This document shows, one piece after another, positions 48,901 to 61,616 of a stretch of DNA of 64,000 nucleotides; within the stretch, counting starts at the first letter, position 1, and every line of letters starts with the position of its first letter. This stretch comes from Dirofilaria immitis (taxonomy: Eukaryota > Nematoda > Chromadorea > Rhabditida > Onchocercidae). Location of the stretch: NCBI GenBank assembly GCA_024305405.1, contig JAKNDB010000067.1, positions 186,001-250,000 of the forward strand, given 5' to 3'. Position numbers and translations under genes: made by a program. The notes beneath the pieces were generated by a model that saw nothing but the letters and a program-made list of their open reading frames with translations, was not told where the DNA came from and made no database searches.

Positions 48901-51900
48901 TAAAAATTTTTGAGGAAAAACATTGATCAAGTCATCAGAATCATGTTGAATGTCAGATTCCTAGATATTCACATTATTCAATAGTTTTGCTGAGCGATGA
49001 AAGGAGAGCAGTTATGTGATTTCAAATCGAGAATTTTCGAGATAAGCATAAGTAGATGCTTCGCTCAAGATATAACATTCACTGGCATGGAATTGGAAAA
49101 ATTCAAAGGGATGATAATTGGAAAGAAAACGTGAAAATAGTATATTAGCATAAATAGTAAGCTAAATAGAAGAGAGAGATGAATATTAAAGAAAGGAGAA
49201 AAGAAACGATTAGCCGTGAATAGGTCGATGCAGAAATTGCTAAATAGACGAGGATTATACTGGATGATTCCGGATCAATAAGCTTTAAAATGACGAAGAA
49301 AAATATTATTGTTTATCAGTGAACAACAGGCCTGAAAAATATTGAGCAGAGAAAGGTCTGGAATTGGTACTTCAAAAGATACATCGTTGTGGAATAACAG
49401 CTGCACCGATATCAATAAAATTAATTTTTATAATGCTTTTGATTAATGATCGATCGCTTACAAAGTAAAGTAATCAAGCACACCGATAAATCGATACATT
49501 GAATGAAACAACAATCATTGAACAAAAATGTGTTCAACGTTTTGGCAAAATCTTTGAGTAAATTTATGATACAGAATGAAAAGATTATTTGATTAGAGGA
49601 AAATAAGAAGAAGGAATGGGATGAAACCTTAATGTTAGAAGGATTGATTGAAGAAATAGCTAATCTAACGATGAGAGAAATGGATGAATGAATCGAATCT
49701 TAGCTATTTGCTTCTTGTAGTTTGTTTATTGGAGATTGATTCTTCTTGTTATTGTGACTCGGCTATATCAACAATAGTTTTTGCTGAATTGATACAGTAC
49801 GATGTAATATCGTGTTTATACAACGATATCAATGAAATGCATAGTATATAGTAAATGAACAAAGAGTATGATCAGTAAATCTTAGTTTATAAATAGAAGG
49901 ATCGATAGAAAAGGATAGTACATATTATTTCTTTCAAGAGGACAAACTTCTGAGCATTGCTAAAGACTTCGTGAATTCTAATATTCTATGAATCCATGTG
50001 TGGGATAAGAAGTCTACGCCTTCTTGTGATCATCTGTTCATACGCATAAATTTGTCTTTTTTCTCCCTTAGATCTTAGACAATTTTTTTTCTGTTCAACT
50101 GATATTATCGCTGATAAACCTTATAAGGAACAAGTAGTTATCGTGGTTTCTGAAATCTCGTATATGGAATATTTGATGGAGAAAGGCTAATATCTATGAT
50201 TACAATATCATCCTAATTGAATATCGAAATAAATAGAAATGCGATTATTGAAAGAGAAGTGAAAATGTTTAGATTAATGTCAGTGGGATTAAAAATAGAA
50301 AAAAATCAGTAATTGTGTATTGCACAGGGATTGATCAACAAATTTAAAATAAAACAGATAGAATAATCATTTGATCATCGGTCTGATTGTTTGATCTGAT
50401 TGTTTAGTATATATATATGTTGACTAGGTTTTATTACAGGTTTATTATTATTATAAATGGCATAGATTATTAATAAAAAGAATAAATAGGTTGGAATAAT
50501 TACTGAGTGCATATTATTGATGCTAATTCAATATGTAAAGATGCTATTTATAAAGAGTTGAAGTAATGATATGATATGTATTTAAGATATGGTTTAATAA
50601 TAAATTATGGCATTCGTTGCCTATTTCCATCAATGCATATCATAATGCAGTTTTACGCTCTCAAAGTTCATCAAATCCTGCAACCATTGGAATTCTTACT
50701 TATTCGCATCCAATGAATTACAGCTTATCAACATATATCAGTGGTATTCCATTGTAAGTTATCATTCAATAAATAATGATTAAGATTACAAAATAAGGCC
50801 ATTGATTATCTCTTATTGGTATCTTATAGCTTTATCAGTTATAGCTAATCAGATCACGAATGATTTTGTCTGTTTAAAATATATCTCCAAATGCATATAT
50901 CACTTCTCGAATATTAATCAAACTTTGGGATTTTCAAATATGTTTTGGTTCTCAAAAATCATATATTATCGTTTGATAATTTTTAAAAATTTCCAACTGA
51001 TTATAGTAAATTATTTAGATTGAGTTTTTAGGAATTGATTGAAATGTTATAGTATCAAAAATTGAAATAAAACTATATGATATTTCTTCATAATTATTTT
51101 CATTATATGATGAAGAGATTTTGCTTGATTTAATTTAATGATACTTTTATGTTTCAGAATTAAAATAATGTCTGTCCGAATAATTCTATTACTTTTGGCT
51201 GTTTCACTTATCAGTGCATGCTTTTGTTTATCACTTGTTGAAGAACGTATATCTCTTAGCAAGCACTTGCAAATGATCTCGGGTCTTACGCCATTCATCT
51301 ATTGGCCTGTTTATTTCATATTTGATATTGTATGTTTCTATTTCAATATTAATCTCTTATCAGCTTCATTCATGTATATAGAGTTAGAATGAAATCTTCT
51401 GTAAGTAGCATTTTGTTTTCTTTTACGGTAATATTTTATTACAGGTAATATATGTAATAGCTGCTGCTATCATTGTCATTTCATATAATATTATGGGAGC
51501 GGATCATTTTGTTATCAATTCGTTCTATTCATTCTCACTTTTCCTCCTTCTATTTTGTACTGGGTAAAATTTTTTTATTATTTAGAAATATTTTAAAGAG
51601 AAAATTTGAAAATTTAATTTCTAATTTTACTTATTTCAGATTATCACTAATTCCTTTTACCTATTTATGTCAAAAGGTATTCAATCTACCTTCATTGGCA
51701 TATATTGCTATCGGTGTTGGATTCTTTTTATCGGAACAAATTGTACTACTTTTATCATTTTCCTTGAGAGTCAAGTGCTAAAGGTTAGAACACAATAACT
51801 AAAAATTTTTTATTTAATTCAAAAGAATTCAATACTTTATCTTTTATTTGATAATATTTGGAATGATTTCTTGAATTTTTTTTTCTTTCAAATTTAATAT

Positions 51901-54900
51901 TTTTAGGATGAAGTATTAATAATAGCTTATAAAGTCTGTAGCATATTATTTATGATACTTCCTCATTATAACTTTGGAATGGCTGCTTATCGATTGAGTT
52001 TTGTTGGTGTTTTACGAATACAAAGTGGAATGTATCTTAGTATGTTTTAACAGATTTATAAATTCCATTATCTCAAATATATATATATATAAAATTCTTT
52101 GCTGCAAAACTGATATCACCGAATATTCTTATTAACTCATTCAAAAATGTTTATTGTTAAAACTGCTAAATGATAAATGCCATGATATTCATTATCCAAT
52201 TGTTAATGAACTTTTTTTTTTAAAATTTAGAAGATATAAATCGAGAAGATCAAATTGATAATTTACCGTTACCCAATCCACTTGAATGGCATTTAATGGG
52301 AAAACATTTGATGGCACTCATCATCGAATTTTGTTTCTATACATTGCTCATGCTTATAATTGAATGTCGTCATTGTCTAAATTCATGGATAAAGTAAGTC
52401 ATTCTTGTGAAACAATATACTGATATACTTTTAGTAAAAATTACTATTGCTGATAAATTTATCTTGAAATTTTATAAGGTTATATCGATAGATTTGTTGT
52501 GTCAACAACAACTTATGATATCAATATCATAAAATCAAAAGTTAGCATTTTATCTTTTGAAATTCTTGTAATCTAAATAAAATTCTATTGATAAATTCAA
52601 TTGACAAAATGATATGAAATGTCTATAGAAGTCGAGAAATTGTGCAAACAATGCATCTAGTAGCTAATACGGAAGAATCTGAATTAGATGAGGATGTTGA
52701 AATAGAACATAAACGAGTGAATGCGTTAAGTTCAGGACGAAATGATGATCATAGATTAATTGTTAATGGTATATCGAAGGTATGTTATATTTTAATATAA
52801 ATAATTCTGATCACTTTTTATTATCATAAAATTTGTTAGCAATGAATGAATTGATTTTAACGATTGCTTTTTTTTTTTTAGTCTTACGATGGTCAAACAT
52901 TAACACTATGTAATGTTTCATTCGCAGTCAAAAATGGTGAATGTTTCGGATTATTGGGCGTAAATGGTGCCGGTAAAACAGCAATGTTCCGTATATTAAC
53001 CGGAGAAATATCAGCCGGTACCGGTGATATATTCATTAACAATAAAAGGTTATTATTATCCGAGAAAATTTCATATGAAACTCTCATTAATTAGAGATAG
53101 AAAAGAAAAATGAAAATGTTTAATTTTCATTTTATAACAATTTTTAGTATTCGATGTAAGAGTTCGGATAGTTTCGTCAGTTTTGGCTATTGTCCACAAT
53201 TCGATGCTTTAAATCCAAAATTAACAGCAAGAGAACATCTTCGTCACTATTCACTTCTTCGTGGTATCAAAAAGATCATGTGAATACGGTAAACTCTCAT
53301 GTGTGGTACATAATACATACCACTATGTGGTACATATTAATAGCTTAATTTTGATTTCATATCGAAGGAAATTTAGGTTCTTAGATAATTTAGGTTCTTA
53401 GATGAATTTACCTATTTATCATATATTAAAATTATTAATCATTAATAAAATTGGTAATGGGTTTTAACTAGTCAATGAGCAATAGCGTTTTCTCCTTGGC
53501 TTATTTAAAGCTTAAAGGATATATATTTGGCTGTTTATGTCATTGTCATTCTTATAATGTCCAAATCAGTATTGATTGTACATCAGAAAATACGCCAAAA
53601 GTGATAGTTGAAATATTAATTTTTGTAAATTTTAAAAATCTACTTATCGTTAACAATTTCAGGTTGTAAATTGGGCGCTAAATGAGTTGCAACTAAATTC
53701 TTACGCGGATGAGATAACTTCAAAATTTTCCGGTGGTAATAAGCGTAAATTATCGGTTGCTATTGCTTTAGTAGCTGATCCACCATTATTATTGCTTGTA
53801 ATTTTATTTATTTTTTTAATAGTAGGGAATAAAATAAATCTAAATTAATTAATTAAATATGACATGTAATAAACAAATATTTTACTAGTTATGATAATTT
53901 GAACATTTTCATTCTAAATTATTCCGATATTTCTCAATATATCTTAACATTCTCCTAAACAATACTAAATTGTTGTATAAATGAATAAATATGGTAAATG
54001 ATTTCTTAATGCTTAACTCAAATTATTGTCTAATCAGCTAATAAACACTCAAACATAAACTACGATTAAATGATTGAAAAATTAGCATTATTATTTTATC
54101 ATCTTATCATTTTATCATTTCAACGACCCCCATTTTGTTTCATTACTATGCTTCAAATTGTAGTCAGTTTCAATTTCAATTTTTCAAATTTATAAAGGAT
54201 GAGCCGAGCGCTGGAATGGATCCATTAGCACAACGTTTCATGTGGAATATTTTGCTAAAAGTACGAAAGAGTAAGCGTGCAATGGTGATAACTTCACATA
54301 GTATGGAAGAATGTGAAATTCTTTGTAATCGATTAGCAATAATGAATCATGGACAGCTGCAATGTGTAGGACCTATTCAACATCTGAAACATAGGTGCTA
54401 ACTTCTTATCAATTATTCAAGAAATAAGCAAATTTAAAATAACTTCAACATTTTATCATATCAGTGTCAAAAATCATTTTGATCATAAAATTTCGACGAA
54501 TTAAACTATTCTTCTTTTGCTACATTAATTTACTAATTTTTTTTTTAAACTTATCGTCTTGTTATTCTAAGTCAAACGTTATTAACTAATTGATGTAGCC
54601 TTGTTAACCGACTTTAATCATTCCTGTTTGTTTTATTAAAAAATATAAATTAGTCGATACTATTGCAGATATTGAATGCGATTCATCGTACTTCATATTT
54701 TCTATTTCAGAAGCTGTTATTCACTGAAATATTTGAACAATATGTTTGATTTTAAAATGGATATTTTTTTCAGATTTGGTGAAGGATATACATTAACAAT
54801 TAGATTATCAACGAATGAAAGTATTAGCAAAGTTCGAAGTTCCATGGAAAGTCTTTTACCTTTTGCACGAGTAAGTCTTGAAAATTATTATGCATCAAAA

Positions 54901-55602
54901 TTAAGGCTAAACATTATATCTCAAAAGTCTTTAATTATTAAAATTTTAGATATTAGTGAGAATAATGAATCTTTCTTATTCTCATCTTACTTTCAATTGC
55001 CAATTTCCGTCATCATCTCAATGCCAAACTTTCTAATAGTGTATCATTTACAGTTGGAAGCTATACATTTCCTAACAATGTTTTACCAAATTCCGAATGC
55101 ATCTTGTACAATTGCAGATACATATGATGCAATATGCAAGGTTAGCAACATGCAAAGTTTTTTTTTTAAATATTCCTTTGGATTGAACTAAGATTGTCAG
55201 TTTTGCCTCAAAAAAATGGGGAAGCGAAGGATGAAATCCACTAATGGTACAGAAAATTAAATATAAATTCAGATTAATTAAATAAATTATAAAATAAAGC
55301 ATAGATATGTCTAAAACGTATTTCAAGTTAAATTAGAATTTGTCTGTCAAGCTAGATTCAAATTTCAAAAAATTTTTTTGCTGCTAATTCCATCAAAAAT
55401 ATAAAACTATGAATCTCAAGGCATTAAATTACGAAATGGATAATACTTCATTTCAATAGAAAATAAATTGTTATAGATGCAAGAAATCGTAGATATTGAT
55501 GATTATTCATTATCGCAAACAACACTGGATGATATGTTTGTTTCATTTGTTAGCATTTCATCTGACGAAACTGATGATAAAACGCCATCGAATGTCATTT
55601 GA
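36960..55602 (+). CDS. ABCA-family full-length ABC transporter (ABCA1/CED-7 type)
   Basis: Lipid-type exporter: two transmembrane domains and two ATPase domains in one chain of about 2170 aa, from about 48 exons (first 36960-37028, last 55477-55602). The start [16 protein letters not shown] leads into the first membrane helix ([18 protein letters not shown]). Large extracellular loop: exons 37737-40709. TMD1: 40931-42561, with [17 protein letters not shown] and [11 protein letters not shown]1: 42671-44403, [10 protein letters not shown] (Walker A), SGGMKRKL (signature), [11 protein letters not shown] (Walker B), [12 protein letters not shown]2: 46016-52393, preceded by [14 protein letters not shown] and with WFNNKLWHS and [17 protein letters not shown]2: 52629-54870, [35 protein letters not shown]-terminal TLDDMFVSF resembles the family VFVNF motif. 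One intron has a GC donor (46861). Frame breaks by one base at 40709, 42270, 43969, 44358-44364, 44575-44579, 45291-45296, 51725-51729 and 53269-53273. Exon 38065-38111/38201-38346 is the least certain join. Closest C. elegans relatives would be the abt genes or ced-7; which one is not decided. Confidence 0.96.
45765..45873. repeat. (TA)n tracts in an ABCA intron
   Basis: Three AT/TA runs with a repeated AATCGAAAAACTTCC-like segment (about 45757 and 45821) between them. Confidence 0.8.
48171..48214. repeat. (TTTG)n microsatellite
   Basis: About eleven TTTG units just upstream of the acceptor of the exon at 48231. It explains a false open frame on both strands. Confidence 0.95.
48570..48599. 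repeat. Direct repeat, left copy (spans an exon end and donor site)
   Basis: Thirty bases beginning AATTGGTACTTCAAAAGATA are repeated exactly at 49362-49391. The left copy contains the last codon of the exon 48458-48574 and its GT donor. Confidence 0.95.
48575..50586 (+). other. Unusually long ABCA intron (about 2 kb)
   Basis: Most other introns of this gene are 60 to 800 bases. No open frame, RNA gene or transposon end was recognised inside. It holds the right copy of the 30-bp direct repeat, and the sequence is richer in G (GATGA/GAAG-like) than neighbouring introns. Confidence 0.7.
49362..49391. repeat. Direct repeat, right copy
   Basis: Identical to 48570-48599 for 30 bases; spacing of starts 792 bases. 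Confidence 0.95.
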
Positions 55603-56421
55603 GTTCAGTGAAGTCGACAATGTTTGTTAATGAACATCACTTCACTACCAATTTTTTGCCATTTTGCTAAAAGTCCATTCCTAATCTTTCAAAATTTCTC
55701 CATTAATTATTCATTTAAGTTATAAATAAACGTGAATGGAAGTTCCAGCCAAGAACTGTAAAAATTTTGTAGCTCTGATTTTCTTGGGAACCAAATAATA
55801 ATTTCAAACTATTACATCGAAAAGAAAAAATCTCCATGCATTTTTGATTAGTTATGCAAAAGCGTTTTATTTTTGATTCGAATTCGTTTTACAATTTTGC
55901 AGATTTATACGAGATGTATTAATGGTTCAGAATTCACATTATCATATTTTACATTGTGTGACTGTCTTTATTTTTCTGTCAAATCTTGTTTTTTATAAGA
56001 TGGAATTTTATTAGTTTGCGAATTTTATGTTATACGAGAAGAGAGAGATTATTTTACCGAACATTGTCCAATAAAAATGTTTCCAAAAAGGGAAAAATAT
56101 CCACACTTTCCGAAACAATTTTTCTCTAGTGCCTTAACTTAATGAAATTGATTTTTGTTCTGCAGTAAACTACAAATTAACTTTCTAAGAGTCATTAAAC
56201 TCGCTTTACATGACAAACCATTATTGTGATAAATATTTGTAGTACATTGCAATAAATACATTGTCATAATGATAAACGAGCTGCTAAAATTATGATCTCA
56301 TGATCTCTAGTCTTGTTCTGCTTAAATCTCTCAATACACAATTAATCATCTTCCAAAAGACTTCATAGCTTACTGTTTAATTTTGAGAAAACATACGAAT
56401 ATGATAACCACTACATAAACA
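55603..56421. other. 3' flanks of the ABCA gene (+) and the innexin gene (-)
   Basis: No gene seen. AATAAA at 55725-55730 is a likely poly(A) signal for the ABCA transcript. Confidence 0.6.
55725..55730 (+). promoter_or_regulatory. Polyadenylation signal AATAAA of the ABCA gene
   Basis: First perfect AATAAA after the stop codon at 55600-55602, about 120 bases downstream. Confidence 0.5.
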
Positions 56422-59400
56422 TCATGTATCTTTCCGAATAACTGGACCAAAAGTATTAGTGCCCTCAGGCCGTGACTCCGATATGAAAGGCATACCACCA
56501 TTAAAATCCTATAAATATTACAAAGATATCGTTCACATCTTTCAATGAATACATTATCCACAGCTTAGTTTTTGCCAAAATGCAACGGATAAATGTTAGA
56601 AGATGCACGAATCATTATTAGAACTTTGCTTCGGCTAAAGATTTGATAAACTAAAATGGCAATACTTACACGATCATCGCATGCCCCCTTTTGAATACAA
56701 TGATTCCTAAAAAAATGCTATTTTAATAAAGATTGAATTTCAGGTTTGTATGTAAGATGAAAATTCCAGTCATGTTATGTCTTGAAAAATTTTCTCACTA
56801 AATACAATAAAATTTAAATGCACATTAAAAATATAGATCTTTGTACTTGTTAATTTCAGGAGTAATGGAAATTGTTAAGTTTAAAGTTTTTTATAATTCC
56901 AGTGATAAATCGATTGTGTTACAAACATTAAATGATGTTTCTAATTCTAATATGCTATGCAATGCCCATTCGTACGACTGATTTTTTTATTTATAGTTGT
57001 CACTGACAAATACTCCAGTAAAAATATGCAAACCTATTACATCCGTCAACAATTAACCAAATTTCACGTATGAGATCACTTGCAATTAACCCATTGACAC
57101 GGCTCTTTATAAATGACAGTAGTAGTATTCCATCAAGGTGGAGCACATTTTCAGTAAAATTCAGTAAACAATGTTTAGCTTCCATATCGATGTAGCTGTC
57201 ATTAGCCTAAACGCTGCTTGACGTAAAAATTATAATATCAAAATGATTCATATTTTTATATAAATCCTAGTCATAAATCATGAAATTTCAGAAAATTTTC
57301 AGGAAAACAAATACCTGTAATAGAGATAATACACGTGTATAATGTAGATAAGGACAAAGCAAAAGTAGAGTAGAATTTATTGCACTCATTGCATTGACCA
57401 TTGCCAGTAACATAAGCCAAAACCAAAGCGCCACATATAATTTTTCATTCAGCACATTAATCATCAAGACACATTGCATCGTATGGGTATTCATTTGGCC
57501 AATTTGCTGAAATCTTTAATATTATTATAATAAGCAAAATTCCGAATTAATTAGCTCTTATAATTACTCATGTAATTATACTCATTACACTCATTAACAT
57601 TACTTATTTATGATGATCATGCAATTTAAAATAAATTAGGACTTTATTTTTAGTTATTAAACCAATAGCTTACTGTCATCATCCTTTGCTGTTAGGCAAT
57701 AGATTGTAAATAATTTTTCTGAGCTATGTTTATTAACAAAATACATGTCTCGGATTAGAAAATATTCGTGTTATGATAGGTACGACTTAACTAGAAGTAC
57801 TGTAAAAGATTAAATAACCATACAGCAATTTTGACATCGCAGAATGTTACCCGTGGAAATATATTGGATGTCTTCCAATCGTCACCTTTAAAGATTTCCA
57901 CCATAAACTGGAATATGGTACAAATTAAACATCCGCAAAAAAATTATTATTCTCCATATTTTCAAAAATTTTAAATCATTGCAAAAATATGATGAAATTA
58001 ATGGGAGGCAGAAAACTGAAACTTACATGATACCCCCAAAGCAAAGAACCATCACCAACGAAATTATTTATGAGTAAGATTTGACATAAGCAACTGCCAA
58101 AATAAAACCATTTCATGAGCACATAAAAATGATATGCCGAACAGCATTTAGCAGTCCGTCTTTAAAAGGAGATATTAGATAGAAGTTACAAGTTTAACAA
58201 ATACCGAAATTACCTAGTTATCAATTTTAAAAAATTATAAGTTTAATAAATATTAAAATTGTTATTAGCAATTTCAAAAGTTTTACAATGACATACTCTA
58301 CCATATCTCATTTCATATTTTGGTACTGTTTGCTGTATACTTCGAAGTAATGGAAGTTTCTTTTTGAAATAGGGAAACGATTAACGCTCACCGATAAGCC
58401 ATAATTACAAACAAAAATCATAATCAAAGTAATAAGCAAAAATATTAAAATGAGCCACTCAGTTTACCTCTTTTGCTTATATTTAATATATCTAACAGCA
58501 AAATCAGCGACTCTTTTGAGATGCTTCTGACGAACTGAAAATGTCGTAATAGACGGTAATTTCATTGCTTCCTCAACTATAGAGCGCATATCCAAATCTA
58601 TACAGTACTTTCAATCATTTTAAGTTTGAATTTGATTATATGATTAAGTATTGGTTCTATAAAGCAATAATTTGATCGTTTCCAGCATTACATTTTACAT
58701 ATATTATTCCTTAAATTAAATACGAAGAATCAGGTAATTATGACTTGAAAAATGAGTGAAGTTTCTTTGAATCATATTTCATTAGATTTTCATAGTGATA
58801 AAAGAAAAGTTCATACTGCTTACCGTTTGTTATTATAACAACATTCCACAGAAATTTTGGTAAATAGCAAAGCAAAGCCTGTATCGATAATACATAAGGC
58901 ACCCACTGCAATAAAGAATTTTTAGTGTCAGTCTAATTTTATCATATATGCAAAGAAATATCTTTTATCACAAATATGATTGAGTTCCATGAAATATATG
59001 CAACTGATGAATGGGATTATTTTATTTTTTTCCTCGGTTAAAGTGAAAATCTAATTGAAAAATCAAATATGCAAAATAGAATATCTTACCTGGTAATAGA
59101 CAATTTCTTCTTTCAAAACATTCCCTGTTTCACCTTTTGTAATAATTCTACTTACATTTACCAAATATGTGTTACTTACAAAACAATAGTCCTGCACATA
59201 ACTAGCCCATGTACCTACAAATCATCACGGAATCGAAAATCTATTTTTTTAAAAAAACTAAGACAATCTAAGTAAAGATATATTTACGTTATGTTCTAAA
59301 ACACAAAAACATGCCCTAAAATATAAAAAAAGTCACTGGTATGCATAATGAATTGGTAAGCATAATAATTAAAAATAATATTGGTATAGTTTATCATAAG

Positions 59401-59873
59401 TAAGCAATATTTAGCGAACTTATAATGAAGCCTCTTCTTTCCTGAATATATTTCTTATTTTAATTCTCCGTTTCTACTTCATTCGGAATTTTAATTTCGT
59501 TTAAACTGTTTTAATTTAAAAACTGCGAAATCTTTATGTAATCCTTCAAATCTTAATTTTTATTTAAAAACTACAAAACTATTTCAATCATTGCATAAAA
59601 TCTTTGAAATATAAGTTAAGATATTGGTGATGTTTGTTTCTCCGACATCTGGAAAATTTTAAATATCGGTGAAACGAACGGTTAACCTGGGAAGTATGCG
59701 GGTACCATACATTGGATTGCAGTACCGAAATGTTGTTTCGTGCCTGTAAGTGTTGCCATAAACATAAAAAGGCCCACTGTATAGACATAATTCAGGCGAT
59801 CTATGAAATCATCCGTAGGATCCGAATGCGCAAGCACAAATTTGCTTGTTATTTGTTCAGGCCATAAAAACAT
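56422..59873 (-). CDS. Innexin (invertebrate gap junction channel subunit)
   Basis: Four-pass membrane protein that forms gap junctions between cells. Exons: 59873-59687, 59214-59090, 58905-58824, 58597-58468, 58159-58027, 57907-57824, 57506-57315, 57206-57034, 56706-56670, 56508-56422; all phases agree, about 409 aa. Exon 1: DDFIDRLNYVYTVGLFMF (TM1), then KQHFGTAIQCMVPAYFP, with the first extracellular Cys. Exon 2: YVQDYCFVSNTYLV with the second Cys. Exon 3: YYQWVPYVLSIQALLCYLP, the YYQWV innexin signature (YYQ from exon 2) and TM2. Exon 5 holds TM3 (FYVLMKWFYFGSCLCQILL), exon 6 FKGDDWKTSNIFPRVTFCD (second loop), exon 7 TM4 after MNTHTMQCVLMINVLNEKLY. The tail ends FGPVIRKDT. Member within the inx/unc-7/unc-9 family not decided. 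Confidence 0.96.
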
Positions 59874-59903
59874 CTTGAATATTTTCCTTTTTGAAATTCA
59901 ACG

Positions 59904-59906
59904 CTA
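59904..59906 (-). promoter_or_regulatory. Likely spliced-leader acceptor of the innexin gene
   Basis: Minus-strand CTTATTTTAG lies about 30 bases before the ATG at 59873, with no coding exon upstream. Confidence 0.4.
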
Positions 59907-60877
59907 AAATAAGCCGAGCCTAAACTTGTATTTGTCAATACGAAAATCTATCGACAAACCAAAAATTACGTAGTTTATTTTTACAGCGAATTTACATAAA
60001 ATTAAAATAAGATACACCTGTTGCATAAAATTTAAGGAGATGTTTTTAAAACTACAAACTCAAGAAGCTACAAATTCAGGAAGATCACATTCAGGCTATT
60101 CGTAATCTTCAATTTAATATCTTATATCTGCACATTTACACGTAGTATAAAAAGGATTACGATGTAGACGGAGGAGAATCCTTTTATACATTCTTTGTTA
60201 AACGATAACAATGATCCACTGACTTACGTACGTCACGTAACGCCACAAGTCTATCGTAATAACAAGAACAATGGAAAAAAGAACAAATAAAAATTGATGA
60301 GACTCGCAGAAGCAACAACCGATTTTTCATTGTTTGCACGTTGCATTGCTGAGAATGGATTTTTGGAGGAGATATGGCTTAAGAAAATCTCTTCGTATTC
60401 ACGTATGTAGATATTTCATCAACGTAAGAAATCTATCAACGTTATAAGTAAGTCATACTCACGTATGTAGATATTTCATCAACGTAAACAATAAGTCATA
60501 CTCACGTATGTAGATATTTCATCAACGTAAACAATCTATCAACGTTATAAGTAAGTCATACTCACGTATGTAGATATTTCATCAACGTAAACAATCTATC
60601 AACGTTATAAGTAAGCGCTAAACATTAATTGGATTTGATAACATTGTTATTATAGTAGTAATAGGTAATCGTTCACTTAGTCAATCTATAGTATTTTGGA
60701 CTATCATGATTGATATACAATTTAGCCATATCGTATATTTGGCCATAGCCATATCTCCTGCCATATTAATTTCTCTTTTCTATAATATAATGGTTAAGGT
60801 ACATTCAAATTTTGTTAGCGATATACAAGCAACTTTTATTGTAAAATTAATTTTATAAGATATATGAACAAGTTTAT
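59907..60877. other. Innexin promoter side with a minisatellite
   Basis: No gene seen apart from the tandem repeat at 60396-60617. Confidence 0.5.
60396..60617. repeat. 60-bp minisatellite, about four copies
   Basis: Unit contains TCACGTATGTAGATATTTCA, then TCAACGTAAACAATCTATCAACG and TTATAAGTAAGTCA. Copies start near 60397, 60458, 60501 and 60561; the second is shortened to about 43 bases by an internal deletion. Confidence 0.95.
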
Positions 60878-61616
60878 TTAATTATGAATAAATTTAGCAG
60901 TATCAACGACATTTAAATAATCTTCTGTAGTAACTTTTTGATCTGATCGAAGACATTGTACCTAAATAAAAGGTAATGGAAAAAATTTTGTTTAAAAATA
61001 AGATCGAAATTTGAGACAAATTTAAGATTAAGACTGACTGCTTTTATTTGAAGTCTTATACTATTCTAACATTACAATTTTATTAAATTAATATATAACT
61101 AACTTTGCTTGCTTTATTCAAGAATTCACGATCTTTCGATGTTAAATTCAAATTTCTCGGCATATATTCTGGTAGCATGAATACTTTTTGCAGCTCAGCT
61201 TGAGTCAGAAATCGACTCATTAATCGTGGTCTATCGTTATTATGTGAATCCTCAAATTGGTTAATCATTGGAATTTTAAGATCATATATATGCTCATAGT
61301 TGCATTTATCAAGAAATTACGACGAATCATTTTCAAAAATTCAAAAATCAAAATTTCTTTTTATCTTTTTAAACTTTGAAAAATTTTAGGAATCCTATAA
61401 TTTCTTTTTATTAATGAATATTTACATAAATTTTGCTTCAACATTAAAAATATGTTGAAATGACTTCCTCACCAATATATCTTGAGTTTCCGGGAAATCA
61501 GATAATTTATTATAAGAATCGATCGGGATAGAGGATGTAAAAAATATATATAGGCAGCAATAAAAATAGCCATCAATAAGATTGAAATGGGTAAGAAAAC
61601 TAATATCACATACCAT
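60878..61616 (-). CDS. Small protein of unknown function, possible signal peptide or N-terminal helix
   Basis: Three exons keep phase: 61616-61473, 61292-61104, 60961-60878, about 138 aa, ending FIHN. The start used is the upstream ATG (MVCDISFLTH); the N-terminus contains a hydrophobic stretch (YFYCCLYIFF) that could be a signal or anchor. A second ATG at 61573 reads MAIFIAAYIYF and would give a better signal peptide, but needs one extra T in the run at 61527-61532. The rest is hydrophilic, with SDFPETQDIL, RLMSRFLTQAELQKVFMLPE and KVTTEDYLNVVDTAKF. No family recognised. Splice sites (GTGAGG, GTTAGT donors; GAG, TAG acceptors) are acceptable, not perfect. It could also be the 3' end of a larger gene. 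Confidence 0.45.
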
